A stretch of 64,000 nucleotides of DNA from Aulostomus chinensis (GCA_037954235.1 JBBMOA010000020.1:16584677-16648676), one strand, 5' to 3'. Shown: positions 11,426 through 21,622, numbered from the stretch's first letter. The notes: generated by a model not told the origin, from the letters alone. A program made the numbers and translations.

Positions 11426-11932
11426 AAATTCATTCTTGAGAAATCAGGGCAAATGAGTATCTTCTACCACTCAGGAAATGGTAACAGTGTTGTCCTATGT
11501 TGCAGATACTTTTATTCTCAATAACCACAACTTAACCTTGTGTGGCAGGTTTTTTTCTTTGTTCTGGTCATAGATCAGGAAGCCTAAGAAGATAAGAGAA
11601 AGTACCCGAGCAGCACAGACAAATGTAGCCCCAACATCAACTCCCCGCAAAACCAGACACTGCACACATTTTTATTCATCTAGGATGCTCTTGAGAGGGA
11701 GTACTTATTTATTTAAAACCTAATAAAATGTAATTGACCACCAGTAAAGGAGATTAAAGCAACAGGATAATTTGACAGCAAAATATTGAGAATGGGTCTT
11801 GAAAATCAGTAGCTAAAAACTGTTTAAAATTCAGATGTACTTTACTTTTTGAGGCCTTGGAGTTTACCAGAGGCAGATATCATGATGGCCATAAGAGAGG
11901 GTTGTTACTCCGTGATGACCTCCAGTGAACCA

Positions 11933-12133
11933 CTACGATGCCACTTGGTAGAGGCTGTCCTGCGATCTGTACTTGATGTCTGTTGCAGCAGAAGCGACGC
12001 AGTGACTGGCTGATGGCCGTTTGTTTACAATTACAAGGACGTCATCACGATAAATCATTAACATTGGAAGAGGCTGAGTTATTTCTAAGGCCTCAATGAG
12101 TCTCATTGCAAAGTAAGGTCTGACGAGGATCAT
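11933..12133 (-). other. Conserved 64-66-codon frame at each unit's left edge (unit 1 copy)
   Basis: The minus-strand frame begins MILVRPYFAMRLIEALEITQ and contains a short PLPMLMIYRDDVLVIV stretch. Copies occur at 16748-16942, 26464-26658, 31320-31514, 41033-41227, 45890-46084, 50248-50442 and 59950-60144. At about 21720, 36280 and 55155 a shared ...cacgttaaatc variant puts TAA in the frame. In all but unit 1 the last few codons are read from the hAT end, so the natural C-terminus is the one in unit 1 (SQDSLYQVAS). With 3 of 11 copies stopped, it is probably not a constrained gene. It may be an exon relic of something older. I do not recognise it. Confidence 0.35.
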
Positions 12134-12490
12134 GTCAGAGGGTGGTTGTTGTTTTATTTAAGGCTTTTTAAAGACATATTTCATGAAAAAATGCATCAAA
12201 TTAATTTACCTAACACAAACACAACACACTCATTGCTCATTCTCTAATATTTAGTTATGTATTTCAACAGGGGAAAAAGAACATATTAAAAAATACAACA
12301 TATTAAAATAATTCCGAGATGCAGTTTCTTTCTAAATGTCATACGTTTTTTAATAGGGACATCACATTTCAATGAAAAAATATATATGTTTAATGGAGAC
12401 ATGGACAGTGGAGAAAAATTCCATTGTTGTGATCACTTCCTGGTGGTTGACAAGCCGTCAGCTGCTGCCTGTTCTCACTCCATCACGACC

Positions 12491-13440
12491 GTGAGCCTCC
12501 GTCACGTCAATCATCAGAACAGAAGTCCTTCCCGATGAAGTCTCTGGGTCTCCTGCAGCTTCTCTATTCAGGACGCCATCAGTTCCTTCAATCAGGTGTT
12601 GTCTGGTGGCTGCTGGTTTGATCCCCTGTATTATAGCCTCACTCCACTGGTCATCCGCTCATGCCAGTCACCAGGTTTCCTGAGGGGCCTCCACGTTTGG
12701 TCATTCTCCTCCTTGATGCTCAGAAAAGTCTCATCACCCCCCTGCCCTGTTCCACTGATGTTCTTCTCGGTGGGTCCAAGTCATTCTTGATTTATTCTGA
12801 CATTCTTTTTTCCTGCTCCCTTTTGTAGAGTGGAGGATCATCCTTGTTGTTATCGTCCATAATCTGATCAGGTAACATTGGCTTCGGAGCCAGGACAGGG
12901 CAAATAGGTCCGATTGTTCAGTCCGTTATTAATATCACTTCCTGGTGCTTGAGATGTCATCAGCTCCTGCTGTTTTCACCACCGCCGCCATCGTGAACCA
13001 CCGTCACGTCAATCATCAGTACAGTAGTCCTCCCCAATGAAGTCTCTGGGTCTCCTGCAGCTTCTCTACTCAGGACGCCATCAGTTCCTTCTATCAGGTG
13101 TTGTCTGGTGGCTGCTGGTTTATCCCCATTATTACAGTCTCACTCCAGTGGTTATCCGCTCATGCCAGTCACCAGGTTTCCTGAGGGGCCTCCACGTTTG
13201 GTCATTCTCCTCCTTGATGCTCAGAAAAGTCTCATCACCCCCCTGCCCTGTTCCACTGATGTTCTTCTTGGTGGGTCCAAGTCATTCTTGATTTATTCTG
13301 AAATTCTTTTTTCCTGCTCCCTTTTATAGAGTGGAGGATCATCCTTGTTGTTATCGTCCATAAGCCGATCAGGTAACATTGGCTTCGGAGCCAGGACAGG
13401 GCAAATAGGTCCGATTGTTCAGTCCGTCATTAATATCACT
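12491..13440 (-). pseudogene. Unit 1: two decayed partial copies (A, B) of the array gene
   Basis: Copy A (about 12491-12938) and copy B (about 12978-13440) both match the 3' part of the intact ORF at 13477-14421. Shared landmarks in order are caccgtcacgtcaat (ORF: caccatcacgtcgat), ctcatgcc then tgaggggcctccac, ctcagaaaag, ggcttcggagccag and cagtccgt. The landmark near the ORF's 3' end recurs at about 12501, 13003 and 13503, a period of about 500 bp. In the homologous frame B reads a stop and then RDGGSRWRRW and a stop, so it is broken. Both copies lack the middle of the ORF. A plus-strand TTTATT at 13292-13297 (AATAAA on the minus strand) in B could be the poly(A) signal for the gene. Units 1 and 9 share the private variant ttatccccattatt in B. 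Confidence 0.85.
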
Positions 13441-13476
13441 TCCTGGTGGTTGAGATGTCATCAGCAGTTGCTGCTG

Positions 13477-14421
13477 TCACCTCCGCCGCCATCGTGAACC
13501 ACCATCACGTCGATGAACAGGACGGTAGTCGTCCCTGATGAGGTCACTGGGCCTCCTGTCTCTTCTCTCATCAGGTCGCCACCAGTCACTTGTGTCCGCT
13601 GTCATCTGGCGGCTCCTGTTGTGATCTGCCATCCTGTAGCGGCCACCATCAGAGCCTCTGGCCTTCTCTGGATGATTCCAACCACCATCTTCCTTGTAAT
13701 GGTGGCGATTGTGATTAAAGTTCTCCCATCGAGAACTCACCCCCTCATCTGTCTCGGGTCTCCACCAGTCACTGGCTTCGCACCGCGATTGGCGACTTTG
13801 CCAGCTGTTGCTATGGTGAGGCCTTGACCTGTCTTGACTGGTCACCCGCTCATGCAGGACAGCGGGTCTACTGAGGGGCCTCCACATGCGTTCACTCTCC
13901 CCCTCGGTCCTCAGAAAAGGCTCGTCATGCCTGCCTTGTGTTCCTCTGATGGACTCATGACTTAAGGGTGCAGAACGATGTTGGTCCTCGTCAATTTTGA
14001 AAAGCACACGGCGTTCCTTCTTTCCTTCGTTCTCTGCGTTCTTCGTTCTCCGGTGACGTAAAATTGGCTTCGGAGCCAGTTCGTCCCTGTTGATGTCAGG
14101 ATGAGACAAAATGGCCTGATTAGTCAGTCCAATGTTTTGTTGCTCCAATGGGTCGCTCTGGCTGAGTGAATTCCCAGGAGGGGTCGGTCCAGCCTCTTCC
14201 TGGTTTGGGGTTCGCTGGGCGATTGAATTGCCAGGAGAGGTCAGTCCAACCTCCTGTGGCTCGGGCTCAGCATTTTGATGACCAATTTGCCCATTCTGGA
14301 TCAAAAAGCTCATCAGCCTCAGGGTCTGCCGTTTTCGCTTCCCTGGCTTCTGACTGTATGTTTCGTAGTCCATGTCAGGCTCCAGAGGATCTTCATCGTA
14401 CTCGTCACCTGAGTACCACAT
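13477..14421 (-). CDS. Array gene copy 1: uncharacterised RVLF/WRP-motif protein, 314 aa
   Basis: I do not recognise this protein. By residue: 1-22 acidic and Tyr-rich (MWYSGDEYDEDPLEP start); KRKR at 28-31, a possible nuclear signal; a short hydrophobic LMSFLI at 36-41; two 19-residue repeats with PGNS at about 56-93; KPILR at 118-122 and RRVLF at 137-141, arranged like PP1-docking SILK and RVxF motifs; and from about 178 a tail rich in Arg, Trp, Asp and His with WRP at 180-182, 220-222 and 281-283. There is one cysteine (214) and no signal peptide or membrane span; most of the chain is probably disordered. The ATG is the first in the frame, with context cgtcATGt. A TATA-like tgtataag (14516-14523) lies 95 bp upstream. 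No intron is needed. Two partial copies lie downstream. The call as a real gene rests on 11 intact copies with only in-frame indels. Confidence 0.65.
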   Translation of the reverse strand: MWYSGDEYDEDPLEPDMDYETYSQKPGKRKRQTLRLMSFLIQNGQIGHQNAEPEPQEVGLTSPGNSIAQRTPNQEEAGPTPPGNSLSQSDPLEQQNIGLTNQAILSHPDINRDELAPKPILRHRRTKNAENEGKKERRVLFKIDEDQHRSAPLSHESIRGTQGRHDEPFLRTEGESERMWRPLSRPAVLHERVTSQDRSRPHHSNSWQSRQSRCEASDWWRPETDEGVSSRWENFNHNRHHYKEDGGWNHPEKARGSDGGRYRMADHNRSRQMTADTSDWWRPDERRDRRPSDLIRDDYRPVHRRDGGSRWRRR

Positions 14422-14515
14422 GACGAAATCAAGATGCTTCCTTGGTAGGATTGGCTGGTAGAAAGGAAGTGTATTTCTGTTTGTATGTTGTTTGATGATG
14501 GTGAAGCAGGGAGGT

Positions 14516-14523
14516 CTTATACA
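14516..14523 (-). promoter_or_regulatory. TATA-like box of the array genes (unit 1 copy)
   Basis: The minus strand reads ggggatgtataagacc. The same box lies exactly 95 bp upstream of the ATG in every unit: 19382-19389, 24238-24245, 29090-29097, 33945-33952, 38801-38808, 43660-43667, 48015-48022, 52824-52831, 57728-57735 and 62529-62536. A start 25-30 bp downstream would give a 5' UTR of about 65-70 bases. Promoter activity is inferred. Confidence 0.45.
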
Positions 14524-14970
14524 TCCCCTGTAGTTTCAGTCAGTGTGGGACATGACTGGGATCACAGGACCCTGATCTCCTTCACAACTGTCGAGACGAC
14601 TGAGGTCTGTGATGGCTGTGAAGGTCATGACTCAGAAATGCTGTGATGTCAGAAGCTCCAGTGGTGGCCGGTACCATGTGGTACGACTGAGTACAGCTTC
14701 CTTTTTTTTTGTTTTTTGTTTTTTTAACGTTTAACGTTACTTCTCAGACATAGAGAGTGGGGTTTCTACAAAATGTATTCTGAACTACATTGACACCTTT
14801 TGTTTTCCTTTGTTTTTATGATGGGTCCAAGAGCTTGGGCAGGGAAAAAAGCCAAAACTCAGAAAAGAGTTGTCATTTTTTCTTAGAAGTGGTTCATTAA
14901 TGCATAAAATACATTAATTCCCACACATATGACATTCAAAGCACGACTGTGTTTTAAATGGTTGCTAAGA

Positions 14971-15727
14971 ATTGCACATTACTCATACAAATGACAAGTT
15001 TACAGTATTTCCTTATTTAATTTTGCTCCATATTCTGGCACATTGTAGATTTTAATTTTATGGTTATTTTATTTAATTTTTGTATTTTTTGTACTTTTAT
15101 ATTGCTGCTGCAATAAGAGAATTTCCCAGTTTGGGACAAATAAAGTACCTATCTTATCTTATCTTATCTTATCTCCAGATTTACATAAATGTTCAATTGC
15201 TCGCAGTGTGACTTTGAAGTGCTGTATGTCTGCAAGTTTTCTACTTAAAAGTTAAAAGCTTAAAACTTGGTTTCGGGTGGAAAACTTGCACCAAGGCCTT
15301 CAGAGGAAAAAGACGTTACAGCGGAGCAGCGCCAGGACAAAGAGGTACCGTCACAGGAACTGTGAAATACGCGAGAGTGACTGGTAATAATTCCTTATGT
15401 GTCAAACCTTGTAGATTGAACATGAAAATTAAATTTGTTAAAAATGTTTGGGCTTGAAAACAGGTTTTGATCTTTGGTTTCATTTACTGATATTGTACTT
15501 ATTTTTTTAAATCTGCAAAAGTTTGAACTTTGAGAGTGTTTGAATAAGAGCGAACTGTGAGAAAATGTTAATGCCTGCCTGAGAAAAGTGTATAAAAGTG
15601 TGTGGGTAGGGGTTTTACGGCCTTAAAACATGTATAATAGTAAAAAATAAAGCTGATTACTTGGCGGATTTCGTCTATTGCGGGTTATTTTTAGAACGTA
15701 TCCCCCACGATAAACGAAGGACCACAG
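14971..15727. mobile_element. Unit 1: transposon-derived block (LINE/SINE-like tail plus pogo-like end)
   Basis: The block has two recognisable parts. First, at about 15030-15174, a 3' tail of retroposon type: gggacaaataaagtacc with AATAAA, followed by four TATCT units. Second, at about 15652-15727, the reverse complement of a terminal repeat that begins ctgtggtcc(t/c)tcgtt and continues with acgttctaaaaataacccg. This resembles the ends of pogo/Tigger-like transposons and is followed by TA, the expected target site. The matching left end is not visible. The block is absent from unit 11, where the flanks are joined by only about 26 bp. Confidence 0.55.
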
Positions 15728-15899
15728 TATTGCATATTGTAAAAAGTGGAGCATTGTATTGCATTCTCTGATAGGACCACTGGGTGCCGCCAAAGTCAGT
15801 AATCTTCAATTGTGGTTACTAAAGTACATAATCACTGGGAAAAATGTTGCTTTCTTGAAATATTTTCACCCCTTAATGAAGAATAAACTTCAACTAAGG

Positions 15900-16758
15900 T
15901 AGGGCTGTAATCTCCCAGTCGACTGGTCGATATATTCGTCAATACGTCCTGGTTCGACCAAAATGCTAATAGTTCGTTTTTTTTCACCACGTTAATTTCG
16001 TCAGAAGGAATGTACCATATTGTAATGGGGGTGTTGTCAAAGCACCCCTGTTTCTCAGACAACAATCAATCTTTGAACACCCCCCTTTGTTTTGCTATTT
16101 TGGACTCGCCCGACCCGCTAGAGACAGACAGACTGAAGAGTACCAGAAGGCCGACGTCTGGTGGTTTGATGAATGTATACTTAATTTTGATGGTTTCATT
16201 TATAGTCAGTCCTCGGCCATCATGTCAAAGACATCTGCAGTGTGGCAGCATTTCATGAAAATAGATAATGGAAAAAAAGTCGAATGCAAGTTTGCAAACA
16301 ACAGTTTTCATGTCACAGCTCCACTACAAACACGACGGCGTATCACCTAAAAACGGTAAGCTAACGTGTCCACCTTAGGTTGCCCCGTCAGTTTTGAGTA
16401 TATGAACATATCAGAATTGATATTTCAATGTTTCAGTCTAATAATTGTTTTGTTTTAATTGTAAAAATTCTTACCGTGGACTTGCCTTTTGCTTGAGCGT
16501 AAAGTTTTAATTTAAAAGTCTGTTTGTGTCTAAGCCGCAATGCTGAGCTCCTGTGTTGAGTCTCGCTCTGTGCGCAGGACAAATGATTGTGTCGCTCAAT
16601 TATTATGACGTGACGAAAACAATTGTCTACATATTCCTCTGCAGGTTTTGTGTTGATAGTTGACACAGTATAATTTTCATATATAAAATTAGTCGATTTT
16701 TAGTCGAAATTTGAGGGCTTCAGTCGACCAAGAATTTCTTTGGTTGATTACAGCCCAA
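15900..16758 (+). mobile_element. Unit 1: non-autonomous hAT-like element
   Basis: Left end TAGGGCTGTAATC, right end GATTACAGCCCAA: 13-bp terminal inverted repeats with one mismatch; the left end in unit 11 (TTGGGCTGTAATC) is a perfect partner. Sub-terminal copies of agtcgactggtcga and tcagtcgaccaag face each other. Inside, 16222-16350 encodes MSKTSAVWQHFMKIDNGKK and a little more, like the first exon of a BED-finger hAT transposase, ending near a gtaagc donor. The second BED cysteine is missing and there is no catalytic region. No matching 8-bp target duplication is visible (left aactaagg, right gggatctg). Confidence 0.75.
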
Positions 16759-17299
16759 GGGATCTGTCCTGCCATCTGTACTTGATGTCTGTTGCTGCAG
16801 AAGCGACGCAGTGACTGGCTGATGGCCGTTTGTTTACAATTACAAGGAGGTCATCACGATAAATCATTAACATTGGAAGAGGCTGAATTATATCTAAGGC
16901 CTCAATGAGCCTCTTTGCAAAGTAAGGTCTGACGAGGATCATGTCAGAGGGTGGTTGTTGTTTTATTTAAGGCTTTTTAAAGACATATTTCATGAAAAAA
17001 TGCATCAAATTAATTTACCTAACACAAACACAACACACTCATTGCTCATTTTCTAATATTTAGTTATGTATTTCAACAGAGGAAAAAGAACATATTAAAA
17101 AATACAACATATTAAAATAATTCCGAGATGCAGTTTCTTTCTAAATGTCATACATTTTTTAATAGGGACATCACATTTCAATGAAAAAATGTACATCTTT
17201 AATGGAGACATGGACAGTGGAGAAAAATTCCATTGTTGTGATCACTTCCTGGTGGTTGACAAGCCGTCAGCTGCTGCCTGTTCTCACTTCATCGCGACC

Positions 17300-18248
17300 G
17301 TGAGCCTCCGTCACGTCAATCATTACAACAGTAGTCCTCCCCGATGAAGTCTCTGGGTCTCCTGTTTCTTTTCTCATCAGGACGCCATTAGTTCCTTCTA
17401 TCAGGTGTTGTCTGGTAGCTGCTGGTTTGATCCCCTGTATTATAGCCTCACTCCAGTGGTCGTCCGCTCATGCCAGTCACCAGGTTTCCTGAGGGGCCTC
17501 CACGTTTGGTCGTTCTCCTCCTTGATGCTCAGAAAAGTCTCATCACCCCCCTGCCCTGTTCCACTGATGTTCTTCTCGGTGGGTCCAAGTCATTCTTGAT
17601 TTATTCTGAAATTCTTTTTTCCTGCTCCCTTTTGTAGAGTGGAGGATCATCCTTGTTGTTATCGTCCATAATCTGATCAGGTAAAATTGGCTTCGGAGCC
17701 AGGACAGGGCAAATAGGTCCGATTGTTCAGTCCGTTATTAATATCACTTCCTGGTGCTTGAGATGTCATCAGCTCCTGCTGTTTTCACCACCGCCGCCAT
17801 CGTGAACCACCGTCACGTCAATCATCAGAACAGTAGTCCTCCCCAATGAAGTCTCTGGGTCTCCTGCAGCTTCTCTACTCAGGACGCCATCAGTTCCTTC
17901 TATCAGGTGTTGTCTGGTGGCTGCTGGTTTATCCCCTGTATTATAGCCTCACTCCAGTGGTCATCCGCTCATGCCAGTCACCAGGTTTCCTGAGGGGCCT
18001 CCACGTTTGGTCATTCTCCTCCTTGATGCTCAGAAAAGTTTCATCATCCCCCTGCCCTGTTCCACTGATGTTCTTCTCGCTGGGTTCAAGTCATTCTTGA
18101 TTTATTCTGAAATTCTTTTTTCCTGCTCCCTTTTATAGAGTGGAGGATCATCCTTGTTGTTATCGTCCATAATCCGATCAGGTAACATTGGCTTCGGAGC
18201 CAGGACAGGGCAAATAGGTCCGATTATTCAGTCCGTCATTAATATCAC
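17300..18248 (-). pseudogene. Unit 2: decayed partial copies A and B
   Basis: Same structure as in unit 1, both copies present. Copy A carries tggtagctgctgg and copy B ends at the gene's 3' flank. The minus-strand AATAAA in B is at 18101-18106, about 185 bp past the stop of the copy-2 ORF. Confidence 0.85.
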
Positions 18249-18285
18249 TTCCTGGTGGTTGAGATGTCATCAGCAGTTGCTGCTG

Positions 18286-19287
18286 TCACCTCCGCCGCCA
18301 TCGTGAACCACCATCACGTCGATGAACAGGACGGTAGTCCTCCCTGATGAGGTCACTGGGCCTCCTTTCTCTTCTCTCATCAGGTCGCCACCAGTTACTT
18401 GTGTCCGCTGTCATCTGGCGGCTCCTGTTGTGATCTGCCATCCTGTAGCGGCCACCATCAGAGCCTCTGGCCTTCTCTGGATGATTCCAACCACCATCTT
18501 CCTTGTAATGGTGGCGATCGTGATTAAAGTTCTCCCATCGAGAACTCACCCCCTCATCTGTCTCGGGTCTCCACCAGTCACTGGCTTCGCACCGCGATTG
18601 GCGACTTTGCCAGCTGTTGCTATGGTGAGGCCTTGACCTGTCTTGACTGGTCACCCGCTCATGCAGGACAGCAGGTCTACTGAGGGGCCTCCACATGCGT
18701 TCACTCTCCCCCTCGGTCCTCAGAAAAGGCTCGTCATGCCTGCCTTGTGTTCCTCTGATGGACTCATGACTTAAGGGTGCAGAACGATGTTGGTCCTCGT
18801 CAATTTTGAAAAGCACATGGCGTTCCTTCTTTCCTTCGTTCTCTGCGTTCTTCGTTCTCCGGTGACGTAAAATTGGCTTCGGAGCCAGTTCGTCCCTTTT
18901 GATGTAAGGATGAGACAAAATGGCCTGATTGGTCAGTCCATTGTTTTGTTGCTCCAATGGGTCACTCTGGCTGAGTGAATTCCCCGGAGGGGTCGGTCCA
19001 GCCTCTTCCTGGTTTGAGATTGGCTGGGCGATTGAATTGCCAGGAGAGGTCTGTCCAGCCTCTTGCTGGTTTGGGGTTCGCTGGGCGATTGAATTGCCAG
19101 GAGAGGTCAGTCCAACCTCCTGTGGCTCGGGCTCAGCATTTTGATGACCAATTTGCCCATTCTGGATCAAAAAGCTCATCAGCCTCAGGGTCTGCCGTTT
19201 TCGCTTCCCTGGCTTCTGACTGTATGTTTCATAGTCCATGTCAGGCTCCAGAGGATCTTCATCGTATTCGTCACCTGAGTACCACAT
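18286..19287 (-). CDS. Array gene copy 2, 333 aa
   Basis: Longer than copy 1 by one 19-residue repeat (three PGNS motifs). It keeps the RRTKN segment of the alpha type and the RRR end. Differences from copy 1 include HVLF in place of RVLF, the only copy with a changed first residue in the putative PP1-docking motif; TSNWWRP in place of TSDWWRP; ERRERR; and SHPYIKR for SHPDINR. By my hand comparison with copy 1 there are 8 replacement and 6 silent substitutions outside the repeat. That is fewer replacements than the roughly 3:1 expected without selection, but the numbers are small. Confidence 0.65.
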   Translation of the reverse strand: MWYSGDEYDEDPLEPDMDYETYSQKPGKRKRQTLRLMSFLIQNGQIGHQNAEPEPQEVGLTSPGNSIAQRTPNQQEAGQTSPGNSIAQPISNQEEAGPTPPGNSLSQSDPLEQQNNGLTNQAILSHPYIKRDELAPKPILRHRRTKNAENEGKKERHVLFKIDEDQHRSAPLSHESIRGTQGRHDEPFLRTEGESERMWRPLSRPAVLHERVTSQDRSRPHHSNSWQSRQSRCEASDWWRPETDEGVSSRWENFNHDRHHYKEDGGWNHPEKARGSDGGRYRMADHNRSRQMTADTSNWWRPDERRERRPSDLIREDYRPVHRRDGGSRWRRR

Positions 19288-19834
19288 GACGAAATCAAGA
19301 TGCTTCCTTGGTAGGATTGGCTGGTAGAAAGGAAGTGGATTTCTGTGTGTATGTTGTTTGATGATGGTGAAGCAGGGAGGTCTTATACATCCCCTGTAGT
19401 TTCAGTCAGTGTGGGACATGACTGGGATCACAGGACCCTGATCTCCTTCACAACTGTCGAGACGACTGAGGTCTGTGATGGCTGTGAAGGTCATGACTCA
19501 GAAATGCTGTGATGTCAGAAGCTCCAGTGGTGGCCGGTACCATGTGGTACGACTGAGTACAGCTTCCTTTTTTTTTGTATTTTTTTTTTAACGTTTAACG
19601 TTACTTCTCAGACATAGAGAGTGGGGTTTCTACAAAATGTATTCTGAACTACATTGACACCTTTTGTTTTCCTTTGTTTTTATGATGGGTCCAAGAGCTT
19701 GGGGCAGGGAAAAAAGCCAAAACTCAGAAAAGAGTTGTCATTTTTTCTTAGAAGTGGTTCATTAATGCATAAAATACATTAATTCCCACACATATGACAT
19801 TCAAAGCACGACTGTGTTTTAAATGGTTGCTAAG

Positions 19835-20592
19835 AATTGCACATTACTCATACAAATGACAAGTTTACAGTATTTCCTTATTTAATTTTGCTCCATATTC
19901 TGGCACATTGTAGATTTTAATTTTATGGTTATTTTATTTAATTTTTGTATTTTTTGTACTTTTATATTGCTGCTGCAATAAGAGAATTTCCCAGTTTGGG
20001 ACAAATAAAGTACCTATCTTATCTTATCTTATCTTATCTCCAGATTTACATAAATGTTCAATTGCTCGCAGTGTGACTTTGAAGTGCTGTATGTCTGCAA
20101 GTTTTCTACTTAAAAGTTAAAAGCTTAAAACTTGGTTTCGGGTGGAAAACTTGCACCAAGGCCTTCAGAGGAAAAAGACGTTACAGCGGAGCAGCGCCAG
20201 GACAAAGAGGTACCGTCACAGGAACTGTGAAATACGCGAGAGTGACTGGTAATAATTCCTTATGTGTCAAACCTTGTAGATTGAACATTAAAATTAAATT
20301 TGTTAAAAATGTTTGGGCTTGAAAACAGGTTTTGATCTTTGGTTTCATTTACTGATATTGTACTTATTTTTTTAAATCTGCAAAAGTTTGAACTTTGAGA
20401 GTGTTTGAATAAGAGCGAACTGTGAGAAAATGTTAATGCCTGCCTGAGAAAAGTGTATAAAAGTGTGTGGGTAGGGGTTTTACGGCCTTAAAACATGTAT
20501 AATAGTAAAAAATAAAGCTGATTACTTGGCGGATTTCGTCTATTGCGGGTTATTTTTAGAACGTATCCCCCACGATAAACGAGGGACCACAG
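19835..20592. mobile_element. Unit 2: transposon-derived block
   Basis: Same composite as at 14971-15727: AATAAA plus TATCT tail near 20010-20038 and a pogo-like end finishing in gagggaccacag before TA. Confidence 0.55.
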
Positions 20593-20764
20593 TATTGCAT
20601 ATTGTAAAAAGTGGAGCATTGTATTGCATTCTCTGATAGGACCACTGGGTGCCGCCAAAGTCAGTAATCTTCAATTGTGGTTACTAAAGTACATAATCAC
20701 TGGGAAAAATGTTGCTTTCTTGAAATATTTTCACCCCTGAATGAAGAATAAACTTCAACTAAGG

Positions 20765-21622
20765 TAGGGCTGTAATCTCCCAGTCGACTGGTCGATATAT
20801 TCGTCAATACGTCCTGGTTCGACCAAAATGCTAATAGTTCGATTTTTTTAACCACGTTAATTTCGTCAGAAGGAATGTACCATATTGTAATGGGGGTTTT
20901 GTCAAAGCACCCCTCTTTCTCAGACAACAATCAATCTTTGAACACCCCCTTTGTTTTGCTATTTTGGACTCGCCCGACCCGCTAGAGACAGACAGACTGA
21001 AGAGTACTAGAAGGCCGACATCTGGTGGTTTGATGAATGTATACTTAATTTTGATGGTTTCATTTATAGTCAGTCCTCGGCCATCATGTCAAAGACATCT
21101 GCAGTGTGGCAGCATTTCATGAAAATAGATAATGGAAAAAAAGTCGAATGCAAGTTTGCAAAGATCAGTTTTCATGTCACAGCTCCACTACAAACACGAC
21201 GGCGTATCACCTAAAAACGGTAAGCTAACGTGTCCACCTTAGGTTGCCCCGTCAGTTTTGAGTATATGAACATATCAGAATTGATATTTCAATGTTTTAG
21301 TCTAATAATTGTTTTGTTTTAATTGTAAAAATTCTTACCGTGGACTTGCCTTTTGCTTGAGCGTAAAGTTTTAATTTAAAAGTCTGTTTGTGTCTCAGCC
21401 GCAATGCTGAGCTCCTGTGTTGAGTCTCGCTCTGTGCGCAGGACAAATGATTGTGTCGCTCAATTATTATGACGTGACGAAAACAATTGTCTACATATTC
21501 CTCAGCAGGTTTTGTGTTGATAGTTGACACAGTATATTTTTCATATATAAAATTAGTCGATTTTTAGTCGAAATTTGAGGGCTTCAGTCGACCAAGAATT
21601 TCTTTGGTTGATTACAGCCCAA
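20765..21622 (+). mobile_element. Unit 2: non-autonomous hAT-like element
   Basis: 13-bp inverted ends as in unit 1. The BED-like start codes through CKFAKISFHV, from aagatcag where unit 1 has aacaacag. The same aagatcag variant is found in units 3, 4, 5, 7 and 11. Confidence 0.75.

Noticed and set aside
12596..12790. Plus-strand 63-64-codon frames starting ML/MMSG.CWF in every A and B block
   Set aside because: They lie antisense to the decayed partial gene copies and exist only because those copies are alike; they do not correspond to the strand of the gene.
14166..14270. CRISPR-like regularly spaced repeats from the 57-bp units
   Set aside because: The repeats are contiguous coding repeats without spacers, in a vertebrate genome.
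14166..14423. Plus-strand frames of 85-123 codons antisense to each array gene (copies at 18975, 23831, 28683 and so on)
   Set aside because: They are mirror frames of the minus-strand gene, have no own promoter, and run across the 57-bp repeat, whose length (a multiple of three) keeps all frames open.
15149..15174. TATCT repeats as a telomere-like or regulatory repeat
   Set aside because: Four units directly after gggacaaataaag, which is the usual microsatellite tail of a retroposon 3' end.
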